Origin: BOG-1112 sp964635325
GTDB lineage: Bacteria > Bdellovibrionota_B > Oligoflexia > Oligoflexales > Bog-1112
Length of the DNA stretch: 64,000 bases
NCBI GenBank assembly: GCA_964635325.1
Contig: CAZWOL010000005.1
Coordinates: 10,559 to 74,558 of the forward strand
Reading direction: 5' to 3'
Within the stretch, counting starts at the first letter, position 1; every line of letters begins with the position of its first letter. A program made the translations under genes and the position numbers. The notes under the pieces are model-generated. The model was not told the DNA's origin. It made no database searches and was given only the letters and a program-made list of their open reading frames with translations. Positions 1 to 8,508 of the stretch are shown one piece after another.

Positions 1-24
1 AAGGCAAATTGTATTAAACACTGG

Positions 25-666
25 ATGGTAGGGATTTTTGTTTTAGCTGAGCTTTGTTTACCTGCAAATCTAAGGGCTGAGGCGAAGTCTTTCCTTTTTA
101 CCCTTCCGCTTCTAACTGTAGGTCGTGAAGGGGCTATTCGTGGGGAATATAATTTGTACCAAAAAGCAGGTCTTGCTTTAGAATGGGCGCAATGGAATGG
201 CAAAGGTGAGCGGGAAGAATTGACGAATGATGAAATCAGAGATAATCCTGGAAGCTCTCTCATAACAGAAGGGCGAGACATCGGCGTGATGTTCAGTCGT
301 TACTCTGATCCCAAAAATTTGGGTGGATGGAACTGGGGTCTTGGAGCAGGGTATCGTACAGTAACAGCGGATTGGACAAGAACACCCTCTCTTTATTCCA
401 AAACCGATGATACAAATGCGCATTACAACGTCAATATCAAGGGTGCCACGGTATCAGGACGTGTTGGCTACCGTTTTGTTGGTGATAATGTTGGTTTTGC
501 GATTGGAACTTTTTTGGGATTGAAACACTTTCTAGGGCAGGTTTCTGATATTTCTCACGACGAGTCCGCTGGTTTTCAGCCGATAAGTCAACGCGATCGA
601 CGCGCGTTGCAACAAAAACTCGCAACGTCACTAAAGTTAGGACTTGAAATTGGTTGGGCTTTCTAA
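25..666 (+). CDS. Exported outer-membrane beta-barrel-like protein, possibly 5'-truncated by the window
   Basis: Unrecognised protein of 213 residues from the ATG at 25. The frame stays open to the left edge, so the true start may lie outside. The N-terminus is hydrophobic and ends in an Ala-rich stretch (ANLRAEA) that looks like a signal-peptide cleavage region. The remainder alternates polar and aromatic/glycine residues (GWNWGLGAGYRTV, VSGRVGYRF, LKLGLEIGWAF) and ends in Phe, as outer-membrane beta-barrels commonly do. Export and barrel fold are inferred from this pattern; no specific family is recognised. It is followed directly by two glycosyltransferase genes, so a cell-surface role would fit. 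Confidence 0.5.
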   Translation: MVGIFVLAELCLPANLRAEAKSFLFTLPLLTVGREGAIRGEYNLYQKAGLALEWAQWNGKGEREELTNDEIRDNPGSSLITEGRDIGVMFSRYSDPKNLGGWNWGLGAGYRTVTADWTRTPSLYSKTDDTNAHYNVNIKGATVSGRVGYRFVGDNVGFAIGTFLGLKHFLGQVSDISHDESAGFQPISQRDRRALQQKLATSLKLGLEIGWAF

Positions 667-673
667 ACGGAAT

Positions 674-1771
674 TTGAAGATAGCGATCGATGGTAGAATG
701 ATTCATCCCCATGCAATGCATGGAATAGCCCGCTATGTGTTTGAGCTGGTTCAATGTTTTGGAAAGATGAGTACCGAGCACCAATTTTTTCTGATTGTAC
801 TCAAAAACAGTCCGCTTCTAAAAAGAGAATGGCCTCCTCACATACGCCTTGTCGAAACAAGTGCTTCTTGGATTAGTTTCACGGAGCAAGTGGTGATTCC
901 TTACATTCTGCATCGTCTTAAAATAGATCTTTTCCATTCTCCTTCTTTTGTCGCTCCATTTTTTTGCCCATGCAAAATGGTCATGACGATCCATGACTTG
1001 AATCACATTATGCTTCCTCAGTACTATACGCCTATGCACCAGTTTTATTACAACACAGTAGTTCGTTACTCGACACAACGTAGTGCTTGTGTACTGACGG
1101 TTTCAAATTTTTCAAAGAGTGAGATCACTAAAAATCTTGAGGTCCCAGCTGAAAAGGTGTTTGTAACCTACAATGGGGTGTCTGAGATTTACAGGCCAGT
1201 CGAAGATGCTGATTTTTTGAGGTATGTCACAGAACTTTATGAGTTGCCTAGCGAGTTTATTTTGTGTCTCTCCAACAACAAACCACACAAAAATGTTCAT
1301 CAACTTGTGAAAGCCTATGTGTCCTCAAACCTAAAAACTCCTCTGGTGTTGGTAGGCTCTGTCGATAATTATCTGATTGGTCTTGCAGAGCAACATGGTA
1401 AAAAGCACCAGGTGTATTTTATTCGGTTTATAGAAGAAGAGCATCTACCAGCGGTCTACTCACTCTGTCGATTATTTGTCTATCCTTCAAGTTATGAGGG
1501 GTTTGGCCTACCTCCACTCGAAGCCCTTTCTTGTGGTGCTCCAGTGATGGTTGCGCCGACCTCTAGTCTTCCTGAGGTTGTCGGTTCCAATGCTGTCTTT
1601 ATTGATCCATTGGACCACCAAAGTATGGCTTCTATTTTAGAAAAAGCTGTTTTGCAATTTGGTATCGAAAATCCTTTTAGAGATTCTGGTATCCGGCATG
1701 CAAGAAAATTTTCTTGGTCCGACATGGCTACCAAGACTCTAAAGCTCTATGAGCAATGTATGGAGTCGTAG
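674..1771 (+). CDS. GT4-family glycosyltransferase
   Basis: Retaining GT-B glycosyltransferase of family 4, expected to transfer a sugar from an activated donor during surface polysaccharide or LPS synthesis. The N-terminal Rossmann domain begins KIAIDGRMI and carries the HGIARYVFEL acceptor-side segment. The C-terminal domain has the family signature YPSSYEGFGLPPLEALSCG followed by APTSSLPEVVG; the E-x7-E pair is in the EGFGLPPLE stretch. The frame opens at TTG 644, inside the previous gene. I chose TTG 674 because it places KIAIDGR at the extreme N-terminus, as in the next gene. The start remains uncertain. It abuts a second GT4 gene. Confidence 0.85.
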   Translation: MKIAIDGRMIHPHAMHGIARYVFELVQCFGKMSTEHQFFLIVLKNSPLLKREWPPHIRLVETSASWISFTEQVVIPYILHRLKIDLFHSPSFVAPFFCPCKMVMTIHDLNHIMLPQYYTPMHQFYYNTVVRYSTQRSACVLTVSNFSKSEITKNLEVPAEKVFVTYNGVSEIYRPVEDADFLRYVTELYELPSEFILCLSNNKPHKNVHQLVKAYVSSNLKTPLVLVGSVDNYLIGLAEQHGKKHQVYFIRFIEEEHLPAVYSLCRLFVYPSSYEGFGLPPLEALSCGAPVMVAPTSSLPEVVGSNAVFIDPLDHQSMASILEKAVLQFGIENPFRDSGIRHARKFSWSDMATKTLKLYEQCMES

Positions 1772-2983
1772 ATGCGTATTGGAATCAATGGACGCTTCCT
1801 GATGGCTAAGCAGACTGGCGTGCAGCGTGCAGCCTATAATATGGTGAGTGCTCTTGTGCGCAACGATCGTTGCAATAGCTATTTCATATTTACTGGAGAG
1901 GGTGAGTCTGTCAAAAGAGATTGGGATTTTCCTAATGTGACTGTAGTTACTTCGCACTTGCGTGCGGGTGAAACCTTACGGAATATGTTGTGGGAACAGA
2001 TAACATTACCTCGACTTGCAAAGGCTTATAAAGTTGACCTGCTACATTCCCCTGCAAATATGGCTCCACTGTTTTACAGTGGAAAATCAGTAATTCACAT
2101 CCATGACCTATGTTTCATCGTCAATCCACATTGGTACAGCTTTGCTTTTCGCAATTGGTATCGCTTTGTTATTCCGCATATAGTCCGTAAGGCAACGCAT
2201 GTTGTGACAAACAGTAATAATTCGCGCAATGATCTGATGCAGTATTGTGGAGTTTCTTCAGAGAAAGTTTCCTTGGTTTATTGGGCTGTGGATGAATCTT
2301 TTCTGCAGGAGCAAGCTGGGCAGGTTGATGAAGTTGATCGCCCACGCAAAGACTACATTTTGTATGTGGGGTCTTTGGAGCCGCGTAAAAATATCAAACG
2401 CCTTGTTGAGGCCTATATTGCTTTGCGCAAGGCCCACCCCTCATTGAAGACAAAGCTGGTATTAATCGGAGGGGAAAGCCCGCTTTTTGCAGATTTGAGT
2501 TTGGTTATCAGAGAATTCAGAGAAGATGTAATCCTCAAAGGTTTTGTGAATGAAGCTGTATTGAGAGAGTATTATCGCGATGCAAATCTTGTGGTGTATC
2601 CAAGCTTGTATGAAGGTTTTGGTTTGCCGCCACTCGAAGCCATGGCAAGCGGAACCCCAGTCTTGGTCTCCCAGAATTCATCTTTGCCGGAAGTTGTAGG
2701 GGATGCTGCTCTTAGCTTTGATGCTGTGAATGTGGCAGAGCTGCAGAGTTCTATCTATAAAGTATTGAGCGAACCACAGCTGCGACAGCAAATGATTCTC
2801 GCGGGTTATAAGCAGGTCCGCAGGTTTAGTTGGGATAGAGTGTGTCGAAATATCCTGGGAATCTACAATCGTACCTATTGCGGGCGGCCAATTTCCTTTG
2901 CGGATTGGAAGACTCTTCCTGGCCTTACGGCTCAGGCCAGTCGGCCAAGCAAGGTTTCAGGAGGTTCTCCTGCAATTGTTTGA
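1772..2983 (+). CDS. GT4-family glycosyltransferase
   Basis: Second GT4 glycosyltransferase of 403 residues, paralogous to the upstream gene. Both share the MRIGINGRF-like start, a HIHDLCFIVNPHW segment matching the neighbour's TIHDLNHIMLPQY, and the nucleotide-sugar site YPSLYEGFGLPPLEAMASG with NSSLPEVVGDAA. The C-terminal 35 residues after the catalytic domain are low in recognisable motifs. The ATG follows the upstream stop with no gap, so the two are almost certainly co-translated. Donor and acceptor sugars cannot be told from sequence; a paired role in one oligosaccharide is inferred. Confidence 0.88.
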   Translation: MRIGINGRFLMAKQTGVQRAAYNMVSALVRNDRCNSYFIFTGEGESVKRDWDFPNVTVVTSHLRAGETLRNMLWEQITLPRLAKAYKVDLLHSPANMAPLFYSGKSVIHIHDLCFIVNPHWYSFAFRNWYRFVIPHIVRKATHVVTNSNNSRNDLMQYCGVSSEKVSLVYWAVDESFLQEQAGQVDEVDRPRKDYILYVGSLEPRKNIKRLVEAYIALRKAHPSLKTKLVLIGGESPLFADLSLVIREFREDVILKGFVNEAVLREYYRDANLVVYPSLYEGFGLPPLEAMASGTPVLVSQNSSLPEVVGDAALSFDAVNVAELQSSIYKVLSEPQLRQQMILAGYKQVRRFSWDRVCRNILGIYNRTYCGRPISFADWKTLPGLTAQASRPSKVSGGSPAIV

Positions 2984-2992
2984 TGAGAAGTG

Positions 2993-3021
2993 TTGATTTT
3001 CCTAACGGATCAGGATATATT
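2993..3021 (+). promoter_or_regulatory. Sigma70-like promoter candidate for rplM-rpsI
   Basis: TTGATT at 2993-2998 and TATATT at 3016-3021 are separated by exactly 17 bases, about 75 bases before the rplM start. Location and spacing are good; activity is inferred. Confidence 0.5.
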
Positions 3022-3054
3022 CCGCGATTCTTAGACTGTATGAAGTAGGTAAAA

Positions 3055-3075
3055 ATGCTGGAAAATGACCAGCAT
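3055..3075 (+). promoter_or_regulatory. Hairpin in the rplM leader
   Basis: A perfect 7-bp inverted repeat (ATGCTGG / CCAGCAT) with a 7-base loop lies between the promoter candidate and the rplM ribosome-binding site. L13 autoregulates its own mRNA in Escherichia coli, so this could be a binding structure. That function is speculative here. Confidence 0.35.
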
Positions 3076-3098
3076 GGCTAGCGTTTTTGGAGATATGG

Positions 3099-3545
3099 AT
3101 GAGGACCACAAGCATAAGCCCAGCCAGTGTTCGAAGGGACTGGGTCGTAGTCGACGCAGCTGGACAGACACTCGGAAGACTGGCGACACAAATCGCAGAA
3201 GTACTGCGCGGAAAAAACAAACCTTATTTTGTTCCTTATATGGATTGCGGTGATTTTGTTGTCGTAACCAACGCGGACAAGGTGAATTTGACCGGCCGCA
3301 AATGGGATCAAAAGAATTATTACTATCACAGCGGTTATGTCGGCGGCATTAAAACGACATCTGCTGAGGATATGAAAAGCAAAGCTCCAGACCGTCTGAT
3401 CCGCTTCGCGGTCCTAGGCATGCTTCCTAAAAACAAGTTGCGTAAGCGCTTTTTAAGAAAACTTAAAATCTACAAAGACGCAACTCATCCTCACCAGGCG
3501 CAGAACCCTGCACCTCTAAAACCGAGAATTGCGAACGGAGTATAG
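3099..3545 (+). CDS. rplM: 50S ribosomal protein L13
   Basis: Large-subunit protein L13, an early assembly protein that binds 23S rRNA. The family core is clear: RDWVVVDAAGQTLGRLA near the N-terminus, the LRGK segment, GRKWDQKNYYYHSGYVGG, and RLIRFAVLGMLPKNKLRK. The start is set at ATG 3099 rather than the in-frame TTG at 3087, because GGAG at 3089-3092 sits six bases before it and because L13 proteins normally have about 15 residues before RDW. At 148 residues the length is typical. rpsI follows within five bases, the usual bacterial pair. Confidence 0.97.
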   Translation: MRTTSISPASVRRDWVVVDAAGQTLGRLATQIAEVLRGKNKPYFVPYMDCGDFVVVTNADKVNLTGRKWDQKNYYYHSGYVGGIKTTSAEDMKSKAPDRLIRFAVLGMLPKNKLRKRFLRKLKIYKDATHPHQAQNPAPLKPRIANGV

Positions 3546-3549
3546 GTTC

Positions 3550-3945
3550 ATGGCAACTAAGTATATTTCAAATACCGTTGGTAAGCGTAAGACTGCAATT
3601 GCCCGTCTACACCTTAAAAAAGGTGATGGCAAAATCACGATTAACGGTCGTAGCTTGGAAGAGTACCTCATCCGTCCGACTTCCCGCGTCCTTATTATGC
3701 AGCCATTTGAATTGACAGATAATGTTGGTAAGTTTGATGTAAATATCAACGTTATCGGTGGTGGTCTTTCCGGCCAAGCTGGTGCGATTCGTCATTCAAT
3801 CGCGCGTGCTTTGTCGAAATTAGACGAAGCTCATCACACAATTTTGAAACGAGCTGGTCTACTGACTCGCGATGCTCGTAAGAAAGAACGTAAGCTTCCA
3901 GGTCAACCTGGTGCTCGTAAGCGCTTCCAGTTCTCTAAGCGCTAG
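3550..3945 (+). CDS. rpsI: 30S ribosomal protein S9
   Basis: Small-subunit protein S9, whose C-terminal tail reaches the P-site tRNA. The protein (131 residues from ATG 3550) has NTVGKRKTAIARLHLKKGDG at the N-terminus, GGGLSGQAGAIRHSIARAL in the middle, and the basic tail ending FQFSKR; SKR is the conserved terminus. An upstream in-frame codon at 3529 overlaps rplM and is not needed. It is co-transcribed with rplM and followed by a strong intrinsic terminator. Confidence 0.97.
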   Translation: MATKYISNTVGKRKTAIARLHLKKGDGKITINGRSLEEYLIRPTSRVLIMQPFELTDNVGKFDVNINVIGGGLSGQAGAIRHSIARALSKLDEAHHTILKRAGLLTRDARKKERKLPGQPGARKRFQFSKR

Positions 3946-4003
3946 GATTTTACGCTGGTTTTTTGGGGGGCTTCTGGCTCCAAAGCAATGCGTTTAAGAA
4001 AAA

Positions 4004-4039
4004 GGGTGCTGAATCTCATAGATTCAGCACCCTTTTTTT
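4004..4039 (+). terminator. Intrinsic terminator after rplM-rpsI
   Basis: A perfect 13-bp stem (GGGTGCTGAATCT / AGATTCAGCACCC) with a 3-base loop is followed at once by seven T residues. Preceding A residues make it potentially bidirectional, which would also serve the convergent minus-strand gene ending at 4076. Confidence 0.95.
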
Positions 4040-4075
4040 GTTCCTATGCAATTGCACTGTTGCAATAGTCTCTCT

Positions 4076-4852
4076 CTAGAATTCAATGCGAGGTTGGAGC
4101 AAGCGCTGCAGCAAGGATCGGCGACGTTTTCGTCGGGCTTCGCAGCTTTGAGCGTATTCAGCCTTATCTTGCTTTTGCTTCCTCAGGCTGAGGTACTGCA
4201 GCTGTTTCTTATATTTGCTGCCTAACTCACTACGCCACCATTCCTCCTGCCACAGGCTCACCACAAGATGGGGGGTGAATGGGGAGGAGGCTGCATTCTC
4301 ACCCAAGTTGGGTTCGTATAAAGTTTTTGTTGGCCCCCATTTAAATGAGTCGATCGTTTCTAATAGTGCCAAATGGTTGCTGGTTAAGTTGAGGATGTCG
4401 GGTTGGCTTGTAATAAAGAGGGCTGAGATTAGGAAACCCAAACTCGAAATAAATCTAGCATCGGCATGCTTGGATGCAGGTACCACATTCAAATACTGAG
4501 TTTCCAAAGCCCCTTTGTAGCTTTGCAGCTCAGCGATCGCTAGCCTTTGTCCTTCGTTATCAGTGAGTATCCAGGCGGCCGCAAGTTGGGGAGGAGTCTT
4601 TTTCTTGTTAGAGCAGGTGCTGGGTAGTTTGAAGAAATTACCCCGAAGTGTGTTTCGAAGTTTGACATAGAATTCAAGTGCGTCTTGGTCCCACGCTTCT
4701 GGAATAAGCCAACGAAAATCAGCTGTCGATAATGATGTATAGCGTGAGCTGGGACTGAAGCCATTATGGTATACTTTATTTTTGAAAAGGTCCGAGTTCC
4801 CAGCCAAGCTTTTATCTCCAAAGAAAGTTTTGGCTGTCTCTAAGTTTAACAT
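4076..4852 (-). CDS. Uncharacterised basic-tailed protein
   Basis: Not recognised. From ATG at 4852 the product has about 258 residues. No signal peptide or clear membrane segment is visible, apart from a moderately hydrophobic stretch (FISSLGFLISALFI). The last 50 residues are highly basic (KYKKQLQYLSLRKQKQ, ARRKRRRSLLQRLLQ), suggesting nucleic-acid or ribosome contact, though this is only a charge-based guess. The frame extends upstream to 4969, overlapping bactofilin on the other strand. I use the internal ATG, which leaves a 48-base divergent gap. The gene converges on the rpsI terminator. Confidence 0.6.
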   Translation of the reverse strand: MLNLETAKTFFGDKSLAGNSDLFKNKVYHNGFSPSSRYTSLSTADFRWLIPEAWDQDALEFYVKLRNTLRGNFFKLPSTCSNKKKTPPQLAAAWILTDNEGQRLAIAELQSYKGALETQYLNVVPASKHADARFISSLGFLISALFITSQPDILNLTSNHLALLETIDSFKWGPTKTLYEPNLGENAASSPFTPHLVVSLWQEEWWRSELGSKYKKQLQYLSLRKQKQDKAEYAQSCEARRKRRRSLLQRLLQPRIEF

Positions 4853-4900
4853 GGTTTTGGTAAAGGCCCTCCAAGGCTGTTCATTGAGGAGAGAAAGCAA

Positions 4901-5362
4901 ATGACATTTTTTAATGGTGACAAACGAGTCGGAGCAAGTGCCAGTAAGCGTCGTGGTGTGGGCTTGCAAGAATCTGCTGTAACGATCTTGACATCAGGAT
5001 GTCATTTTACCGGCAAACTCTATTGCAAGGGCTCTAGTCGTATCGGAGGTCGTATTGAAGGTGAGATTATCTCTGAGGGGCTCTTGATTATAGAAGAGGG
5101 AGCCAACATTAATGCCAATGTCAAAGCTGAAGAAACGATTGTGCATGGCCGTTTCACAGGGCGCTTAGAGGCATCGGTAAAGGTTGAATTTGCAGAGACA
5201 GCAAGTTTTGAAGGAGACTTAGAGACGCCTTCGCTTCTTGTGAATGAAGGAGCGCAATTTAACGGTCGCGTCACCATGCAGAGTGTTCCAGCAGTTGAGG
5301 AATTGCATCGAAAAAAATCTCACAAAGAAAACCCTCTTCCTGAAATCAGCATCTCCAAATAG
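4901..5362 (+). CDS. Bactofilin
   Basis: Bactofilins are small cytoskeletal proteins that polymerise through a right-handed beta-helix and organise cell shape or peptidoglycan enzymes. The 153-residue product has the typical layout: a short disordered N-terminus, a central domain of short repeating beta turns (GCHFTGKLYCKGSSRIGGRIEGEI, then NANVKAEETIVHGRFTGRL, then FEGDLETPSLLVNEGAQFNGRV), and a short polar C-tail. GAGGAG lies just upstream of ATG 4901. It is divergent from the unknown gene at 4076-4852 and stands alone before a long intergenic region. Confidence 0.9.
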   Translation: MTFFNGDKRVGASASKRRGVGLQESAVTILTSGCHFTGKLYCKGSSRIGGRIEGEIISEGLLIIEEGANINANVKAEETIVHGRFTGRLEASVKVEFAETASFEGDLETPSLLVNEGAQFNGRVTMQSVPAVEELHRKKSHKENPLPEISISK

Positions 5363-5699
5363 TTTTCTGTCTCACCGCAGTCTATTCACCAAGAATTACA
5401 TAGAATTTCAATACTAGTCCGCCTAATACTATATCGGTTTGACATCGAGAGTGGGAAAATCATTCCCAAAAAAGATGCGTATAGAATATGCAGGTTGATA
5501 TTTCCTATTCAAAAAGACGCATACTCTATGGGCTTGTCGTGGACTGGGGGATTTTTGCCGACTCATCGGTTGTAAGAGATTAACCTTAGTGGGACGATTA
5601 GAGGGTGTCTGGAAAAATTGCGAGACTGCATGTAACTTTATTGATTCTTTCCGACTTTCTTAAACGTAGAGGACGATAGATAGAGAAGGGTGCGAAACG
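5363..5699. other. 337-base intergenic region before odhB
   Basis: No gene seen. It holds a GGGAA/TTCCC hairpin followed by six A residues near 5452-5474 and presumably the odhB promoter. I could not choose a convincing -35/-10 pair. GAAGGG lies just before the odhB start codon. Confidence 0.4.
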
Positions 5700-6956
5700 A
5701 TGGCTATCGATGTGAAGGTACCGGGTGTTGGCGAGTCTGTACAAGAAGGTATGATCGCCTCATGGTCCAAAAAAAATGGGGATGCTATTCAGCAAGATGA
5801 TGTCTTGTGTGAGCTTGAGACCGACAAAGCTACTGTTGAAATCGTTGCTGAGAATGCCGGTACTCTGACCATCCTTGTTGAAGCTGGTAAGGTTGTCAAA
5901 GTTGGTGAAGTGATTGCTCGCATTGAAGCTGGGGCACAAGCTAGTGCAGGCAAAGGTGAAGAACCCAAAGCTGCAGTAACAAGTCAAGCAGCACCTGCTC
6001 CTACTTCAAAAGTAGAAAATGCAAAAGAAAACTCGGCTTCTCAGGACAAAGAACATGGTCCTGCTGTGCGTCGTATGCTTTCCGAGACAAATATAGATCC
6101 AAGTAGCGTCACAGCGACCGGTAAGGGAGGCCGCCTAACCAAGGGTGATCTGCTCGAAGCTATGGAGAAAAAATCTTCGACAAAAACGTCAGAAGTACCC
6201 AAGAAAGACGATAAGAAGCTTTCGCAATCAGTCCCTACTATAGTCCCAGGGTCTCGTGGTGAAACACGTGAACCAATGTCGATGCTGCGTCGAAAAATTG
6301 CAAAACGTCTTGTGGAATCTCAACACACAGCAGCCATATTGACGACCTTTAATGAGGTCGACATGAGTGCTGTGATGAATCTGCGTAACAAATACAAAGA
6401 TGTCTTCGAAAAACGTTATGGTCTCAAGCTTGGGTTCATGGGCTTCTTTCTAAAGGCTAGCGTTTGGGCTCTCAATGAGTTTCCACGGGTTAATGCATCC
6501 ATTGAGAATGACGAGATTGTCTACCATCACTATAGCGACATTGGGGTTGCTGTTTCGACGGAAAAGGGTCTCTTGGTACCTGTCATTCGTAATGTTGAGC
6601 AGATGAGTGTTAAAGATATTGAGCAAGCGATTAACGATATGGCTGTCAAAGCACGTGCCAACAAAATTTCCTTAGATGATCTTTCTGGTGGCACCTTTAC
6701 CGTTTCTAACGGGGGTATTTTCGGTTCTTTGCTTTCGACACCGATCATCAATCCACCACAAACTGCAATTTTGGGCATGCACAAAATTCAGCAGCGTCCG
6801 ATGGTACTCGAAGATGGACGTATCGAAGCTCGACCGATGATGTATCTAGCTATGTCGTACGATCATCGTTTGATCGATGGTAAAGAAGCTGTCCAATTCT
6901 TAGTGAAAGTTAAAGAGATCATCGAAGATCCAAGTCGCTTGCTGTTGGGAGTATAG
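5700..6956 (+). CDS. odhB: 2-oxoglutarate dehydrogenase E2 (dihydrolipoyl succinyltransferase)
   Basis: E2 core of the 2-oxoglutarate dehydrogenase complex; it transfers the succinyl group from the lipoyl arm to CoA in the TCA cycle. Domains in order: N-terminal lipoyl domain with the lipoylated Lys43 in ETDKATVE; an Ala/Pro/Lys linker (about 80-115); the peripheral subunit-binding domain (GPAVRRMLSE...GKGGRLTKGDLL); a second linker; and the catalytic acyltransferase domain from about 190, ending with the active-site YDHRLIDG (His389, Asp393). Length (418) is normal for a single-lipoyl E2. The OGDH assignment rests on the adjacent E1o gene. lpd follows after four bases. Confidence 0.95.
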   Translation: MAIDVKVPGVGESVQEGMIASWSKKNGDAIQQDDVLCELETDKATVEIVAENAGTLTILVEAGKVVKVGEVIARIEAGAQASAGKGEEPKAAVTSQAAPAPTSKVENAKENSASQDKEHGPAVRRMLSETNIDPSSVTATGKGGRLTKGDLLEAMEKKSSTKTSEVPKKDDKKLSQSVPTIVPGSRGETREPMSMLRRKIAKRLVESQHTAAILTTFNEVDMSAVMNLRNKYKDVFEKRYGLKLGFMGFFLKASVWALNEFPRVNASIENDEIVYHHYSDIGVAVSTEKGLLVPVIRNVEQMSVKDIEQAINDMAVKARANKISLDDLSGGTFTVSNGGIFGSLLSTPIINPPQTAILGMHKIQQRPMVLEDGRIEARPMMYLAMSYDHRLIDGKEAVQFLVKVKEIIEDPSRLLLGV

Positions 6957-6960
6957 GACG

Positions 6961-8370
6961 ATGGACAAAGTTACAGAAGAATTTGATGTCATTGTTATCG
7001 GTGCTGGTCCAGGAGGCTATGTCTGTGCAGTTCGGGCAGCACAGTTAGGCTTAAAAGTCGCTTGTGTAGAAGGTCGCGAGAGTTTGGGTGGTACGTGTCT
7101 AAATGTTGGTTGCATACCAAGTAAAGCCATGCTCGAATCTACGCATCATTTTCATCAAGCTCACAAGGAGTTTGCAGAGCATGGGATCATAGTCGAAAAC
7201 ATATCTCTCGACCTTCCCAAAATGATCACCCGCAAAGATGGAGTTGTTAAGTCCATCACACAAGGTGTGGAGTTCCTCTTTAAGAAAAACAAAATTACTT
7301 GGCTCAAAGGTTGGGGAAAACTTGCGAGTGCTAGCACCGTCAGTGTGCAGGATTCAGAAGGCAAAATGAACTTGTATGCTGCAAAGCATGTGGTGCTTGC
7401 CTCTGGGAGCGACCCCGTCGAACTTCCTTTTGCCAAGTTTGATCACAAAATGATTGTCGATTCCACGGATGCGTTGAGCTTTGATAAAGTTCCTGAGCAC
7501 CTTATTGTAGTTGGTGCCGGAGTTATTGGGCTTGAGTTAGGAAGTGTGTGGAATCGTCTTGGAGCTAAAGTCACTGTAGTCGAAGCTTTGGATAAGATCT
7601 TGGGTAATACAGATCGTGAAGTTGCATCTGCCATGATGAAGATTATGCAAAAGCAAGGGTTGACTTTTCATCTCGAATCTCCTCTAGCGAAGATTGAAAT
7701 CCGAGATCAAAAAGCTTATGTCACATGTGGTGGCAAAGCTGAAGGTCAAATCTTAGAGGGTGATCGTGTTCTCATCGCGGTTGGGCGTCGTGCAAAAAGT
7801 GCAGATCTCGGTCTCGATGCATTGGATATCAAGCGTGAAAAAAATGGGTGTGTGATTGTCGATAGAAAATTCCAAACATCTATCCCAGGTGTCTATGCAA
7901 TTGGGGATTTGATCGGTGGGATGATGCTTGCGCATAAGGCTGAAGAAGAAGGTATTGCCCTTGCTGAGTTCATTGCGGGTAAGCATGGACATGTCAATTA
8001 CGAGGCTGTTCCCAATATTGTTTATACTTGGCCTGAAGTTGCAAGTGTAGGTTTGAGTGAAGAGGAAGCTAAAAAGAAAGGCCTTAGTTTTAAAACTGGA
8101 AAATTTAACTTCAAAGCGAATGGTCGAGCCAAAGCAATGGCAAGTACCGATGGTTTTGTTAAAGTGATTGCAGATAGTCACAGTGACCGTCTCTTGGGTG
8201 TGCACATCCTTGGGCCGATGGCATCGGAGATGATTGCAGAACTTGCGATTGCTTTTGAATTTGGAGCTAGCGCTGAAGATATTGCTCGTTCGGTTCATGC
8301 GCATCCAACACTTGCCGAAGCAATCAAAGAAGCAGCATTGGACGTTTCCAAGCAGGCCATACATTCGTAG
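6961..8370 (+). CDS. lpdA: Dihydrolipoyl dehydrogenase (E3)
   Basis: FAD enzyme that reoxidises dihydrolipoamide with NAD+. The FAD-binding motif VIGAGPGGY is at the N-terminus. The redox-active disulfide is in GGTCLNVGCIPSK (Cys46/Cys51). The NAD-binding motif VVGAGVIGLELG is central. The C-terminal dimerisation domain carries the catalytic His-Glu pair in HAHPTLAEA (His448/Glu453). At 469 residues it is full length. It sits between E2 and E1 genes, so it probably serves OGDH; sharing with pyruvate or glycine complexes cannot be excluded. Confidence 0.96.
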   Translation: MDKVTEEFDVIVIGAGPGGYVCAVRAAQLGLKVACVEGRESLGGTCLNVGCIPSKAMLESTHHFHQAHKEFAEHGIIVENISLDLPKMITRKDGVVKSITQGVEFLFKKNKITWLKGWGKLASASTVSVQDSEGKMNLYAAKHVVLASGSDPVELPFAKFDHKMIVDSTDALSFDKVPEHLIVVGAGVIGLELGSVWNRLGAKVTVVEALDKILGNTDREVASAMMKIMQKQGLTFHLESPLAKIEIRDQKAYVTCGGKAEGQILEGDRVLIAVGRRAKSADLGLDALDIKREKNGCVIVDRKFQTSIPGVYAIGDLIGGMMLAHKAEEEGIALAEFIAGKHGHVNYEAVPNIVYTWPEVASVGLSEEEAKKKGLSFKTGKFNFKANGRAKAMASTDGFVKVIADSHSDRLLGVHILGPMASEMIAELAIAFEFGASAEDIARSVHAHPTLAEAIKEAALDVSKQAIHS

Positions 8371-8398
8371 GAGAGGTGGAGTGTTGTTGTATTGAAGT

Positions 8399-8449
8399 GG
8401 TCACCCCGAGCGTAGTCGAGGGGGCGCCTGCTTAGTAGCTTTGTAAGAC
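8399..8449 (+). repeat. Dispersed intergenic repeat, copy A
   Basis: Member of a family seen at least five times here. The core is CACCCCGAGCGTAGTCGAGG followed by GCGCCTGCTTAGTAGC. The opposite-strand counterpart at 29253-29372 shares CTGCTTAGTAGCTTTGTAAG. It lies between lpdA and sucA. Confidence 0.8.
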
Positions 8450-8508
8450 TTCGCAGGCTCTTTGTTTCATGCTTTTTAAGTATACGTTGAGTTTAGGAGT
8501 TAGGGAAA

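Noticed and set aside
437..784. 115-codon minus-strand frame over the junction of the first two genes
   Set aside because: Opposite to two coding genes with clear family or export signals.
7753..8364. 203-codon minus-strand frame inside lpdA
   Set aside because: Shadow of a well-conserved enzyme on the other strand, with no RBS and no family resemblance.
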